Source: JAGQYP01 sp041392305 (GTDB taxonomy: Bacteria > Bacteroidota > Bacteroidia > Flavobacteriales_D > Crocinitomicaceae). Taken from it: a stretch of DNA of 49,945 nt. Below are positions 39,363 to 48,280 of this stretch, one piece after another. The notes below the pieces were generated by a model. That model made no database searches. It was not told the DNA's origin and was given only the letters and a program-made list of their open reading frames with translations. The stretch's first letter is position 1. Each line of letters begins with the position of its first letter. The DNA lies in assembly GCA_041392305.1 (NCBI GenBank), contig JAWKMJ010000023.1:1-49945 (forward strand), in the 5' to 3' direction. A program made the translations under genes and the position numbers.

Positions 39363-40959
39363 TTTTTTTCTTTTTCTTTCACACGCACAGCAATTAAATA
39401 TCCCCCTTAATTCTTTTTATGGAAACCAGCTGCACGAATTGTATCTCAATGATCTTTTTTCCGATACTCTAAATGAATCCATCCTTAACAAAAACAGTCA
39501 TTTATCGTACAAGCCAGTTGTTGAAGCTAGAGTGTTTTTACCAAGGAGAATTACAAATGATAGCTCCAAGCAATATTTCTGGATTACCAGAAAAATCTTT
39601 CAAGAACATCTTTTTGAGATCGAAGAAGGACCTTTCTGGTGCTCGATTGATCCCGTTTTTAATTTCGAAATAGGAACAGATTTTAGTGAAAAACCTCTGG
39701 ATTTGTACTACCGAAATACAAGAGGGTTTTTTATTCAAGGAAATATCACTTCAAAATTTTCTTTCGGAACCTATTTGTACGAGAATCAAGCTCAATTTAT
39801 TTCCTATCAGGACAGTTCTTTTAGAATGCATGGGGAACTTTATCCTAATATGATAAATTCAACATATAACAGACAAAATGCTGTTGTACCGGGGTTTTCA
39901 AGAACCAAACAATTCAAAACAAATGGGTTGGATTATGCAATGGTTGGAGGATACATTTCTTTCTCCCCTATCAAACAACTAAATATTCAATTTGGACAAG
40001 GAAGTCATTTTATTGGTAACGGATACAGGTCTCTTCTTTTGTCGGATAATTCAACGCCTTATCCTTACCTCAAACTTAATACGAACTTATGGAAAGGAAA
40101 AATTGATTACACAGTGAATTATGCCTTCCTTCAAAATCTGATAAGATATCATGAATTTACTACAACGGAATCTACTTATCAACGAAAGGCTGGTACTTTC
40201 CACTATTTAAGTTTTACACCTCATCCTAAAGTACAAATTGGTTTCTTCGAAGGCATCATTTGGCAAAGATCAGATTCTTTAGGATCAAAACCTTTCGATT
40301 ACAATTTCATTAATCCTGTAATTTTTGTAAATACAGCAATATTTGGGATGTCCGATCCCAAAAGGAATTCAATAATAGGCTTTAATATTAGTGCCCAACC
40401 TTCCAAAAATTTAGAAGTGTATTCTCAATTTATGGTAGACGATTTTAAAACAAAAAAATGGGGTGTTCAACTGGGATTAAAGTATTTTAAAATGTTTAAT
40501 GTAAAAGATTTATGGACGCAATTGGAATACAACTTTGTGAGTCCATATACTTATTCTTTTCACGATTTCAGACAGAACTATTCTCACAATAATTTACCAA
40601 TAGCTCATCCTAAAGGAGCAGGGTTTCATGAAGGCATTATTCGCTTAGGTTACGAAATCAAAAGAGTCTTCTTTAATTTCAAAATGAACTATTACAATTA
40701 TAAGTTAGACATTCATACTTCTGATAATTTTGGCTCCAATATTTTTAATTCTGACTTGAGCAAATCCAGTGGTGGTCAAAATGCAAATCAATTTGTCTTT
40801 GATCTCAATACAGGGTATCGTTTCAACAGAAGTTACAATATTCAATTTGTTGCCGGGCTATTATTCAGGGATTTGCAACACCCACAATTTAGAGAACAGA
40901 ATACCTATATATACATCGGTTTAAGAACAGGTTTAATTAATCAGTATTTAGATTTTTGA
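39334..40959 (+). CDS. Wzi-like capsule assembly / RemB-like outer-membrane protein
   Basis: A 541-residue predicted outer-membrane beta-barrel of the capsule-assembly Wzi family (PF14052-like), also close to RemB of gliding bacteria. The start at 39334 (MKWWMLVYSSFFLFLSHAQQ) gives a signal peptide encoded inside the end of fcl; a start at 39346 is also possible. Family motifs: FIGNGYRSLLLSDN followed by PYPYLKLNT, and IAHPKGAGFHEGI near the end. It would help attach or export surface polysaccharide. A second paralogue lies at 42024. Confidence 0.85.
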   Translation: MKWWMLVYSSFFLFLSHAQQLNIPLNSFYGNQLHELYLNDLFSDTLNESILNKNSHLSYKPVVEARVFLPRRITNDSSKQYFWITRKIFQEHLFEIEEGPFWCSIDPVFNFEIGTDFSEKPLDLYYRNTRGFFIQGNITSKFSFGTYLYENQAQFISYQDSSFRMHGELYPNMINSTYNRQNAVVPGFSRTKQFKTNGLDYAMVGGYISFSPIKQLNIQFGQGSHFIGNGYRSLLLSDNSTPYPYLKLNTNLWKGKIDYTVNYAFLQNLIRYHEFTTTESTYQRKAGTFHYLSFTPHPKVQIGFFEGIIWQRSDSLGSKPFDYNFINPVIFVNTAIFGMSDPKRNSIIGFNISAQPSKNLEVYSQFMVDDFKTKKWGVQLGLKYFKMFNVKDLWTQLEYNFVSPYTYSFHDFRQNYSHNNLPIAHPKGAGFHEGIIRLGYEIKRVFFNFKMNYYNYKLDIHTSDNFGSNIFNSDLSKSSGGQNANQFVFDLNTGYRFNRSYNIQFVAGLLFRDLQHPQFREQNTYIYIGLRTGLINQYLDF

Positions 40960-40960
40960 T

Positions 40961-42022
40961 ATGACATTTTTAGTACTTTCATTTATCACAGCATTCTTAG
41001 TGGTCCTTCTGGGAACCCCATCGCTTATTAAAGTTGCAAAACTCAAGCATTTGGTAGACGAACCTAGTGAGGAAAGAAAATTACATTCTAGATCTGTTCC
41101 CACGATTGCAGGCGTAATGATTTTTAGCGCATTTTTATTTTCGATTTGTATTTGGTTCCCATCAAAAGCCATCTCTAATATTCAAGCAATCAATGATTTC
41201 AAATATTTAATCGCCATATTGGTACTACTCTTTTTTGTTGGGGTGAAGGATGATATCATAGGGACTGCACCCATTTATAAGTTAATCTCTCATATAGTTG
41301 TAGGTTTTATCATCGTGATGATGGGGGATATACGTATTGAAAGTATGCATGGATTGTTCGGGGTTACAGACTCCTTTCCTGAGGAAGCTAGTGTTTTTAT
41401 TTCACTGTTTGTGTATATTGTTATTGTAAATGCCGTCAATCTAATTGATGGAGTTGATGGTTTGGCTGGTGGAATCGGGTTTATTGCTACCCTTACATTT
41501 GGTATTTGGTTTCAGCTGGTAGGAGTGTCCTATTTGGCCATAATTTCTTTTAGTTTGTGTGGAGCTTTGGCTGGGTTTTTAATCTTTAATTTTAGTCCGG
41601 CTAGAATATTTATGGGCGACTCAGGTTCGCTAACTGTTGGGGCCATCATCACTTTTCTGTCTATTCGACTTATTGAAACACCTTCTGGTGCTATACCAAA
41701 CGTATTTCCAAATGTGAATACAGCTGTTTTAGCAATGGCAATTCTTGCTTATCCCTTAATTGATACTTTAAGAGTTTTTACTATACGCGCCAAAAAGGGA
41801 ATTTCTCCATTTGCCGCAGACAAAAACCACCTGCATCACAGGATACTGAGTTTTGGATGGAATCATCGACAAACAACAATAACCTTGTACATTTATACTT
41901 TACTGATAATCTTATTTGCATTATTTGCACCGATTAAAGATCCAACGGTAAATTTTATTGCTACTTCTGGATTTGCTTTGTTTCTTACCCTTGTTCTCTT
42001 TTACTTAAGGAAAGCTAAATAA
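40961..42022 (+). CDS. Polyprenyl-phosphate sugar-1-phosphate transferase (WecA/TagO/MraY family)
   Basis: A 353-residue membrane enzyme with about ten helices that moves a (HexNAc-type) sugar-1-phosphate from a UDP-sugar to undecaprenyl phosphate, starting glycan assembly on the inner face of the membrane. The Mg-binding and catalytic motifs are in place: VNLIDGVDGLAGG near 157-169, FMGDSGSL near 216 and the His box HLHHRIL near 289. MraY itself is less likely because the wider MraY-specific motifs and a mur cluster are absent. It lies 1-2 bp from both Wzi-like neighbours. Confidence 0.9.
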   Translation: MTFLVLSFITAFLVVLLGTPSLIKVAKLKHLVDEPSEERKLHSRSVPTIAGVMIFSAFLFSICIWFPSKAISNIQAINDFKYLIAILVLLFFVGVKDDIIGTAPIYKLISHIVVGFIIVMMGDIRIESMHGLFGVTDSFPEEASVFISLFVYIVIVNAVNLIDGVDGLAGGIGFIATLTFGIWFQLVGVSYLAIISFSLCGALAGFLIFNFSPARIFMGDSGSLTVGAIITFLSIRLIETPSGAIPNVFPNVNTAVLAMAILAYPLIDTLRVFTIRAKKGISPFAADKNHLHHRILSFGWNHRQTTITLYIYTLLIILFALFAPIKDPTVNFIATSGFALFLTLVLFYLRKAK

Positions 42023-42023
42023 T

Positions 42024-43595
42024 TTGAGAGTAATTTTTTCCATAGCGCTTTTAATTCATTTTTCTGGGCTTTTTGCACAGCAATTTAATGTTTCACTGCA
42101 CAAACAGTATAGTCTTTACTTTCAAAAAAGAGCCTTAAATAATGATTTGAAATTTCATTCAGGAATTCAACCCTATTTGATCGATGAAATTCAACCCGAT
42201 TCATTAAATCTGGTTGATTTTGATAGTTCCTTTATGAAAAAGAAAGTGCGTTTAGCTCTTGGTAATTTGGGGTCTAATAAACAATCGAAGTTCGAGTTCT
42301 TTCCATTATTTAACTTGTCTGCTGGAGTAGAACATCATAATCATTATGGAACCAAATTTGTTTATGATTTAGGAGCTGGGGTGGGATTTCGATCTAGTTT
42401 TGGGAAAAAAGTTTCGATTGAGTTGTATTACAGATACGATCTAGCTTCTTTCACTTTTGCAGAGGATTCTGTCGCTCAAAATTTTGGTGTAATTTCGGGT
42501 TCAAAAATAGACAAGTTTAGTGGTATTCATCGTTCTTCCCATTTTTTTAGAGGCTCAATCAGTTATTCTCCAATAAAATATTTCAATTTCAAATTAGGAT
42601 ACGGAAGACATTTTTTAGGAGAAGGTTATCGCTCCATGTTTTTAAGTGATGATGGGAACCCTTATCCATATTTAAATATTCAAACAAAGGTCTGGAGGAT
42701 TAAATACATCAATATCTTCGCGTGGCAAAGGGACCTTCGGGGAACTAATTATAGTCAACTCAAACCAAGAAATAAGTTTTCATCCACTCATTATTTGTCT
42801 CTCAATGCTTTCAAAGGTTTCAATATTGGAGTATTTGAAACGGTTATTTGGCAAGATAAAGATACTTTAATAAATAGGGGATTTGATATCAATTATCTCA
42901 ATCCCATTATTTTCTTTCGGCCTGTTGAATATGCTACTGGAAGTGCGGATAATGTCATTCTGGGAGCAAGCATTAGTTATCGATTTTTAGACAAATATCA
43001 ATTTTATTATCAATGGTCTATTGATGAATTTCTTTTAAAGGAATTACGAGCAAATAATGGGTGGTGGGCAAATAAATTTGGAATGCAAGGAGGTTTTAAA
43101 GCATTTGAGCCTTTCAATTGGAAAGGGGTCTTTTTCCAATTAGAATTCAATTGGGTGCGCCCATTTACTTATGCCCACATCAATTCGATGCAAGCTCATG
43201 CTAACCAGAATCTTCCGCTAGCCCATATTAAAGGAGCTAATTTCCATGAACTCTTGATGCGAGTGAATAAAAGTTGGGGGAGGTTAAATTTATACACCTT
43301 TTTTATGTACAATCAGTATGGTTCAGATCAGGACACAGCAAGTTATGGTGGAAATGTTCTTCGATCTTATGAAGATCGTTCTTTTGAATACGGTAACAAA
43401 ACAGGACAAGGATTAAAAAACAATCTTTTTTTAGCGAGGATTTCCCTTAATTATCTCCTCTTTCCTGAATCAGCACTTACTATGGAATTTGGATATGAAT
43501 TCAGATTTAATCAGAATATTAAGCAAACCGATGTGTCGAATTATTTCTTTATTTCCTTAAAATCAAATCTTTGGAACAGGAATAGAGACTACTAG
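42024..43595 (+). CDS. Second Wzi-like outer-membrane protein
   Basis: A 523-residue paralogue of the gene at 39334, also with a signal peptide (ending LFAQQ) and barrel-like pattern. It shares LGEGYRSMFLSDDGNPYPYL and LAHIKGANFHELLMRV with it, but overall similarity looks low. The start is TTG at 42024, one base after the previous stop, giving a good signal peptide; no ATG is suitably placed. It should serve polysaccharide export or anchoring at the outer membrane. A hairpin straddles its stop codon. Confidence 0.83.
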   Translation: MRVIFSIALLIHFSGLFAQQFNVSLHKQYSLYFQKRALNNDLKFHSGIQPYLIDEIQPDSLNLVDFDSSFMKKKVRLALGNLGSNKQSKFEFFPLFNLSAGVEHHNHYGTKFVYDLGAGVGFRSSFGKKVSIELYYRYDLASFTFAEDSVAQNFGVISGSKIDKFSGIHRSSHFFRGSISYSPIKYFNFKLGYGRHFLGEGYRSMFLSDDGNPYPYLNIQTKVWRIKYINIFAWQRDLRGTNYSQLKPRNKFSSTHYLSLNAFKGFNIGVFETVIWQDKDTLINRGFDINYLNPIIFFRPVEYATGSADNVILGASISYRFLDKYQFYYQWSIDEFLLKELRANNGWWANKFGMQGGFKAFEPFNWKGVFFQLEFNWVRPFTYAHINSMQAHANQNLPLAHIKGANFHELLMRVNKSWGRLNLYTFFMYNQYGSDQDTASYGGNVLRSYEDRSFEYGNKTGQGLKNNLFLARISLNYLLFPESALTMEFGYEFRFNQNIKQTDVSNYFFISLKSNLWNRNRDY

Positions 43596-43613
43596 CTTAT
43601 TTATAGTCTCTAT
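43582..43613 (+). terminator. Hairpin at the end of the polysaccharide gene run
   Basis: ATAGAGACTA and TAGTCTCTAT form a 10-bp perfect stem with a 12-nt loop over the stop codon at 43593-43595. No T-tract follows, so this is a candidate terminator or RNA-stability element. Confidence 0.5.
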
Positions 43614-43664
43614 AAATTACATAACCAAACTCTGAAAAACACAAAAAGTATGGGTGAATAACTA

Positions 43665-43681
43665 TAAATTTGGTACTTTTG
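43665..43681 (+). promoter_or_regulatory. Two overlapping -7 boxes ahead of the oxidase operon
   Basis: TAAATTTG (43665-43672) and TACTTTTG (43674-43681) both match TAnnTTTG. The second ends 16 nt before the TTG start codon of the heme O synthase gene. Confidence 0.4.
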
Positions 43682-43697
43682 CCCGCAAAAGAAACGC

Positions 43698-44585
43698 TTG
43701 ATTTCAAGTAAAGCACATAAGGAAGAAAGAGTCAGTTTGGCAAGTAAAATCAAAGATTATTCCCTTTTAATAAAATTTAGGTTGTCCTTTAGTGTTGTCA
43801 TTTCAGCATTTACAGCTTATTTGTTAGCAGGAGGAGACTCCATGACCAATCTTCTTTTACTATCACTTGGCGGAATGATGATAACCGGTGCTTCCAATGC
43901 CTATAATCAGATATATGAGAGAGAGCTGGATAAATTGATGTCCAGAACACAAGATCGTCCGTTAGCAAGAGGAGCGATGCGAGTGGCCGAAGCTTTGATC
44001 GTTGCGATTTCACTTACGATTGTAGGCTCGCTGATGCTGTTTAAAATCAATTATTTAGTAGGTGTTTTGGGTGTTTTTTCTATGTTTATGTACGTCTTTA
44101 TGTATACGCCCATGAAACGTATTTCTCCTTGGTCAGTTTTTGTGGGGGCTTTTCCAGGAGCTATTCCACCTATGATTGGAGTAGTTGCAGTATCGGGACA
44201 TTTTAATTTAATGGCGGGAATTTTATTTTTGATTCAATTTATATGGCAATTTCCTCATTTTTGGGCGCTAGCCTGGATGCTTCATGATGATTATAAAAAG
44301 GCTGGGTTTTCATTGTTGCCTTCAAAAAAGGGAAAAGACAAGGTTTCTGCCTTTCTTATTCTGGCTTATTCCTTAATCATGATTCCAGTGATCTTATTGC
44401 CATGGGCATTTGGTTGGACGGGTATGATTAGTTTGCTATTGGGAGCAATTCTCGGAATGCTATTTTATTTAAATGCGTATCAATTTTACCGAAAACCAAG
44501 TGATAAGCTTGCTAAAAAACTGATGCTGGCTTCAGTAATCCTGCTACCTGTTATGCAGATTATTTATGTAATTGATAAAGTTTAG
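43698..44585 (+). CDS. ctaB: Heme O synthase (protoheme IX farnesyltransferase)
   Basis: A 295-residue polytopic membrane prenyltransferase that adds farnesyl to heme b to make heme O for haem-copper oxidases. The prenyl-diphosphate motif NAYNQIYERELDKLMSRTQDR is at about 73-93, and FIWQFPHFWALAW with DDYKKAGFSLLP is near 175-205. The start is TTG at 43698 in frame with the conserved N-terminus; no ATG precedes it after the promoter boxes. Its stop is one base before the next gene. It opens the cytochrome oxidase operon. Confidence 0.95.
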   Translation: MISSKAHKEERVSLASKIKDYSLLIKFRLSFSVVISAFTAYLLAGGDSMTNLLLLSLGGMMITGASNAYNQIYERELDKLMSRTQDRPLARGAMRVAEALIVAISLTIVGSLMLFKINYLVGVLGVFSMFMYVFMYTPMKRISPWSVFVGAFPGAIPPMIGVVAVSGHFNLMAGILFLIQFIWQFPHFWALAWMLHDDYKKAGFSLLPSKKGKDKVSAFLILAYSLIMIPVILLPWAFGWTGMISLLLGAILGMLFYLNAYQFYRKPSDKLAKKLMLASVILLPVMQIIYVIDKV

Positions 44586-44586
44586 A

Positions 44587-45642
44587 ATGGAAGAAACGCA
44601 AAATGAACAGGGGTACAATAATGCAATTGCAAAAGCGAAAAAGAACCTTATTTATTTCGGAATATTTGGAATTGTAATGTTTTTTGCTGGACTTTCCAGT
44701 GCATATATCGTATTGCTTGGTGATACATTTTGGGTGAGTTTTAAATGGCCGGTTGAATTTTGGGTCTCAACTGTTGTCTTAGTGGTTTCAAGTGGAACAA
44801 TTGCACTTGGATTAAACGCAGCCAAAGCAAATAATAATAAAGTACTGAAGTTATATTTAGGGATAACCTTGTTTCTAGGTCTTTTGTTTACTTTTTTTCA
44901 ATTTCGTGGCTATCAAAAACTAACTGAAGGAGGAAACTACTTTGTCAGTAATATCATTGTAGTTGAAGGGAAATACGATGACTACTTCTATTTTACTTAT
45001 CAAGATAAAAAGATTGATTTTGATGGGTATGATTATACGATAAATGGAAAAAAGATCTCAGAAGATGAGTTAAAAGAAATGCGCAGTATTTCAGGAGATG
45101 TTTTCCAATATTTAAGAGGCAAACAAAATACACTTTCTGATTCTTATGGGAAAGAATTTATGATCTTCTATGAAAATCAGCCTGTTACCTTTTCAAAAGA
45201 CAACTTTTATGTAGGGGATTCACTGATTGGGAAAGATGATCGAATACGGCTTGAGTATTTTGCTATGAACTTGGATAAAGGTTATGGAGACTTCTATATT
45301 AAAGGAAGATATGGCGACGATTTTCAATTGAATTATAGAGGAATTGAATTGGAATATAAGAATCGACAATTACAAAGTGAGGGTAAGAAATTGAGTGTTG
45401 GATTAATGAATAAATTAGTGGACACCAGGAATTTAGCCTCTACCTTTTTGTATTTGTTATCTGCACTTCACATCTTGCACTTATTAGGAGGGTTGATCTA
45501 TTTAGTAGTTTTATTTAGAAAATCATTGAATAATTCAATTAATTCTAATAATATTGTAGGATTAAAAAATGGTGCGATCTATTGGCACTTTTTAGATTTA
45601 CTTTGGATATATTTGATTTTGTTTTTGAACTTTATACACTAG
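44587..45642 (+). CDS. Cytochrome c oxidase subunit III-like protein with large insertion
   Basis: A 351-residue protein of the subunit III family. The start at 44587 (MEETQNEQGY) follows the ctaB stop by one base; the frame is open five codons upstream, which would overlap ctaB. Three helices lie before residue 110 and two after 275 (TFLYLLSALHILHLLGGLIYL, GAIYWHFLDLLWIYL), the latter with the family's conserved His and Trp. Between them is a hydrophilic insertion of about 150 residues (EGKYDDYFYFTYQDKK and onward) that ordinary subunit III lacks. The insertion should face one side of the membrane. The protein is an oxidase subunit of the caa3 type; the role of the insertion is unknown. Confidence 0.85.
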   Translation: MEETQNEQGYNNAIAKAKKNLIYFGIFGIVMFFAGLSSAYIVLLGDTFWVSFKWPVEFWVSTVVLVVSSGTIALGLNAAKANNNKVLKLYLGITLFLGLLFTFFQFRGYQKLTEGGNYFVSNIIVVEGKYDDYFYFTYQDKKIDFDGYDYTINGKKISEDELKEMRSISGDVFQYLRGKQNTLSDSYGKEFMIFYENQPVTFSKDNFYVGDSLIGKDDRIRLEYFAMNLDKGYGDFYIKGRYGDDFQLNYRGIELEYKNRQLQSEGKKLSVGLMNKLVDTRNLASTFLYLLSALHILHLLGGLIYLVVLFRKSLNNSINSNNIVGLKNGAIYWHFLDLLWIYLILFLNFIH

Positions 45643-45658
45643 AATAAACTGAATAAAT

Positions 45659-46528
45659 ATGGCTGGACACGCTACAAAACAAATGGATGCGGCAACGCTT
45701 TGGGGAGGAAATGGTTCTCCATTCAGCGTTAGTTATGGAAAAATGATGATGTGGTTTTTCCTGGTTTCGGATGCTTTGACTTTCGGAGGTTTACTTGTTG
45801 CCTATGGTTATACCCGATACACTTACACAGGGGAATGGCCAGCTGGGGAAGAAGTATTTCACCATTTCCCATTAGCTGGAGAAACGCATTTACCACTTCT
45901 ATACGTGGCTTTCATGACATTCGTGTTGATTGTGTCTTCGGTTACGATGGTACTTGCTGTAGAGGCAGGACATCGGATGGATAAGAAAGGGGTGATAAAA
46001 TGGTTGGCTCTTACTATTGTTGGAGGATTTATTTTCTTAGGTTCACAGGTGTGGGAGTGGAGTCACTTTATTCACGGGTCTGAATATGGAAAAATTACGA
46101 TGGCAGATGGCTCTGTTATGAAGGCTCATTATGATCATGGAACTCATGAGTTTGTGGGTCTGGAAGTAGTTCAAGATGGGGCAAAGTATAAAGTTGGTGA
46201 AGAATATGAAGAATTGCATGGCGACCATGCTGTAGCATTGTATAAATCTATTGAAGAAAATGAACCTTATAGAATTGTTAAAGGTGCAAATTTGCATGAA
46301 AATGAATATGGTCCATCGCATTATGGTCAATTCTTTTTCTTCATCACTGGATTCCACGGATTTCACGTATTCTCTGGAGTAGTGATTAATATCTTGGTAT
46401 TACTAATGGTAATCAAAGGAACGATGCATAAGAGAAACCATTATGAAATGGTTGAAAAGACTGGTTTATACTGGCACTTTGTGGATTTAGTTTGGGTATT
46501 TGTATTTACCTTCTTTTATCTTGTTTAA
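45659..46528 (+). CDS. Cytochrome c oxidase subunit III
   Basis: A 289-residue subunit III of a haem-copper oxidase, with five predicted helices: MMMWFFLVSDALTFGGLLVAYGY, the MTFVLIVSSVTMVLAVEAGH helix, FLGSQVWEWSHFI, then FFFITGFHGFHVFSGVV and GLYWHFVDLVWVFVF. The conserved Glu/His and YWHFVDLVW end are intact. A hydrophilic insertion of about 80 residues (138-217), rich in Glu and His, separates the third and fourth helices at the same place as the larger insertion in the gene before it. It is 16 bp downstream of that gene. Confidence 0.93.
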   Translation: MAGHATKQMDAATLWGGNGSPFSVSYGKMMMWFFLVSDALTFGGLLVAYGYTRYTYTGEWPAGEEVFHHFPLAGETHLPLLYVAFMTFVLIVSSVTMVLAVEAGHRMDKKGVIKWLALTIVGGFIFLGSQVWEWSHFIHGSEYGKITMADGSVMKAHYDHGTHEFVGLEVVQDGAKYKVGEEYEELHGDHAVALYKSIEENEPYRIVKGANLHENEYGPSHYGQFFFFITGFHGFHVFSGVVINILVLLMVIKGTMHKRNHYEMVEKTGLYWHFVDLVWVFVFTFFYLV

Positions 46529-46556
46529 TCCTAATAATCGAAAAAAATAGTTGAAT

Positions 46557-46931
46557 ATGGAAAGAGATGATGTAATTGAGTATTCTATTGACGCGCATCA
46601 CAGCGACGAAGAGGGAAGAAAAATCAGAAAAAAGATCTGGTTTGTAACTGCTTTACTTTCGATTATTACGATTGTTGAGGTAGGAGTTGGAGTTTTATGG
46701 CCAAGAAATGCCCTAGGTGCAGATTCAGGTGCATGGTTGTCTATTAAAATATTTTATATTGTTCTTACCTTGGTTAAGGCTGGTTATATTGTTCTTACTT
46801 TTATGCACCTTGGAGATGAAAGAAAATCTTTGAAGTACGTAATCTTGGTACCTTATATCATTTTTATTATTTATTTAATGTTTATCGCTTTCGTTGAAGG
46901 ATCTGCGGTAAATGCTATTTGGGCTTCTTAA
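46557..46931 (+). CDS. Cytochrome c oxidase subunit IV (caa3-type)
   Basis: A 124-residue small oxidase subunit with three helices (about 24-44, 58-80, 85-110). It includes KIFYIVLTLVKAGYIVLTFMHLGDERK, the subunit IV signature, whose helix packs against subunit I. An ATG start at 46557 is preferred over a TTG two codons earlier. The acidic/His N-terminus (DAHHSDEEGRKIRKK) is cytoplasmic. It follows subunit III by 28 bp. Confidence 0.88.
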   Translation: MERDDVIEYSIDAHHSDEEGRKIRKKIWFVTALLSIITIVEVGVGVLWPRNALGADSGAWLSIKIFYIVLTLVKAGYIVLTFMHLGDERKSLKYVILVPYIIFIIYLMFIAFVEGSAVNAIWAS

Positions 46932-46956
46932 GATAGATCTAAGGTCTAGGAGATAA

Positions 46957-47619
46957 ATGGATTCACCCGGTCGCAAAAAGATCATTTTATTTACACTGAT
47001 GCTTTTTGGGCCGGGTATTTTATTGTTTGTACTTTCTCGAGGTAAGCAAAATTTTAATTACCTCGAAGTTTTAGGAGAGACCTCGGAGTATAGGTTTTAT
47101 GATTTAGATTCTAATCTTGTTTCTCCTGAAACCAATGAAAAGGAAGTCTTGATTTTTACGACAATACAAAATTCCTGTTTTAACAATTCAGAAAAAAGTT
47201 GTCTCATACACCCCTATTTTATAGAAGAATTTTTCTATAATGATTTTATAAGTTCACCCAAAAAATTTACTCGGGTTAAAATTTATTCTATAGTTACCGA
47301 TGAAGAAGGTGTTCCTGTTTATCCTGACTCATTGTTGATCCAAGCCTTTGAAAAATATGATCATCGTTTTTGGGATTTAGTGCTTGGTGATCCAAAACAG
47401 ATTTATGGTTTCGAGAAAGAAGGAATCCAGTTTACGGATCTTCGTGATAAGGAATCTGGAAAACTCGAATTTCCCAAAATGGGTATGGTAGTTACAGAAT
47501 CTAAGAAAATTAGGGCGCTTAGACCAATGAATAGCGAGGCATTTGTTAGGGAACTCAGTGAGCGTTTTAGAATGATTCTCAAAGAAAAGGATATCAAGAC
47601 ATACAATGAAAGTAGATAG
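46957..47619 (+). CDS. SCO-like membrane-anchored protein without the copper motif
   Basis: A 220-residue protein with one N-terminal helix (about 9-27) and a periplasmic thioredoxin-like domain. KEVLIFTTIQNSCF sits where SCO proteins have FFFTSCPSICP: the first copper-ligand Cys is replaced and only the second is kept. No distal His in a FLHSP-type context is seen. It overlaps the true SCO gene by 14 bp. It may be a degenerate SCO helper of the oxidase or a structural partner. The family assignment is by position and fold pattern, so is moderate. Confidence 0.65.
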   Translation: MDSPGRKKIILFTLMLFGPGILLFVLSRGKQNFNYLEVLGETSEYRFYDLDSNLVSPETNEKEVLIFTTIQNSCFNNSEKSCLIHPYFIEEFFYNDFISSPKKFTRVKIYSIVTDEEGVPVYPDSLLIQAFEKYDHRFWDLVLGDPKQIYGFEKEGIQFTDLRDKESGKLEFPKMGMVVTESKKIRALRPMNSEAFVRELSERFRMILKEKDIKTYNESR

Positions 47620-48280
47620 TTTATTTCCAATTTTATTTTTTTTCTTTCTTGGATCATGTGCTGAACAGAAACCAGAAAGCACTAGAAAAGAAAATACTTC
47701 CCAGGAAATCGGGAAGAAAAGTGATGCGTTACCAATTTTAGGTCATCGGGAAGTTGAGAATGGAGACACAATTTACCACACAATTCCTGATTTTATATTT
47801 ACTAATCAAAATGGTCAACTAGTTAAATCGGAAGATCTTCAAGGTAAAATTACAGTTGCCAATTTCTTTTTTACTTCATGTCCTTCTATTTGCCCTGTAA
47901 TGACTAAACAAATGAAAAGACTTCAGGGGATGTTATCTGAAGATTCTTCCGAGGTGGTTTTCCTATCCCATACAATAGATCCTGAACACGACAGTATACC
48001 AAGATTAAAGGCTTTTGCAGAAAGATATGAAGCTAATGAGTATAACTGGTATTTTTTAAGAGGTGAAATGGATTATCTTTATGAAATAGCCAAAACAGGC
48101 TATTTATCTTCGGCTATAGAAGATGATCAAGAACCCGGGGGCTTTTTACACTCGCCTTTTTTTGTTCTTGTGGATAAGGAAAAAAGAATCAGAGGAATGT
48201 ACGATGGAACGATTCCGGATGAAGTTGATCAACTAGCCAATGATTTTAAAAAGCTCAAAAAAGAATATGGAAGCAAATAA
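47606..48280 (+). CDS. SCO family copper chaperone lipoprotein
   Basis: A 224-residue SCO1/SenC/PrrC protein for copper delivery to the CuA centre (subunit II) of cytochrome oxidase. The signal ends with a lipobox-like LGSC (Cys18), so it is a lipoprotein at the outer face of the inner membrane. The copper ligands are in FFFTSCPSICPVM (CxxxC) and the distal His in GGFLHSPFFVLVD. The start ATG at 47606 lies inside the previous gene (14-bp overlap). Its 3' end overlaps the DUF420 gene by 14 bp as well. Confidence 0.95.
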   Translation: MKVDSLFPILFFFFLGSCAEQKPESTRKENTSQEIGKKSDALPILGHREVENGDTIYHTIPDFIFTNQNGQLVKSEDLQGKITVANFFFTSCPSICPVMTKQMKRLQGMLSEDSSEVVFLSHTIDPEHDSIPRLKAFAERYEANEYNWYFLRGEMDYLYEIAKTGYLSSAIEDDQEPGGFLHSPFFVLVDKEKRIRGMYDGTIPDEVDQLANDFKKLKKEYGSK

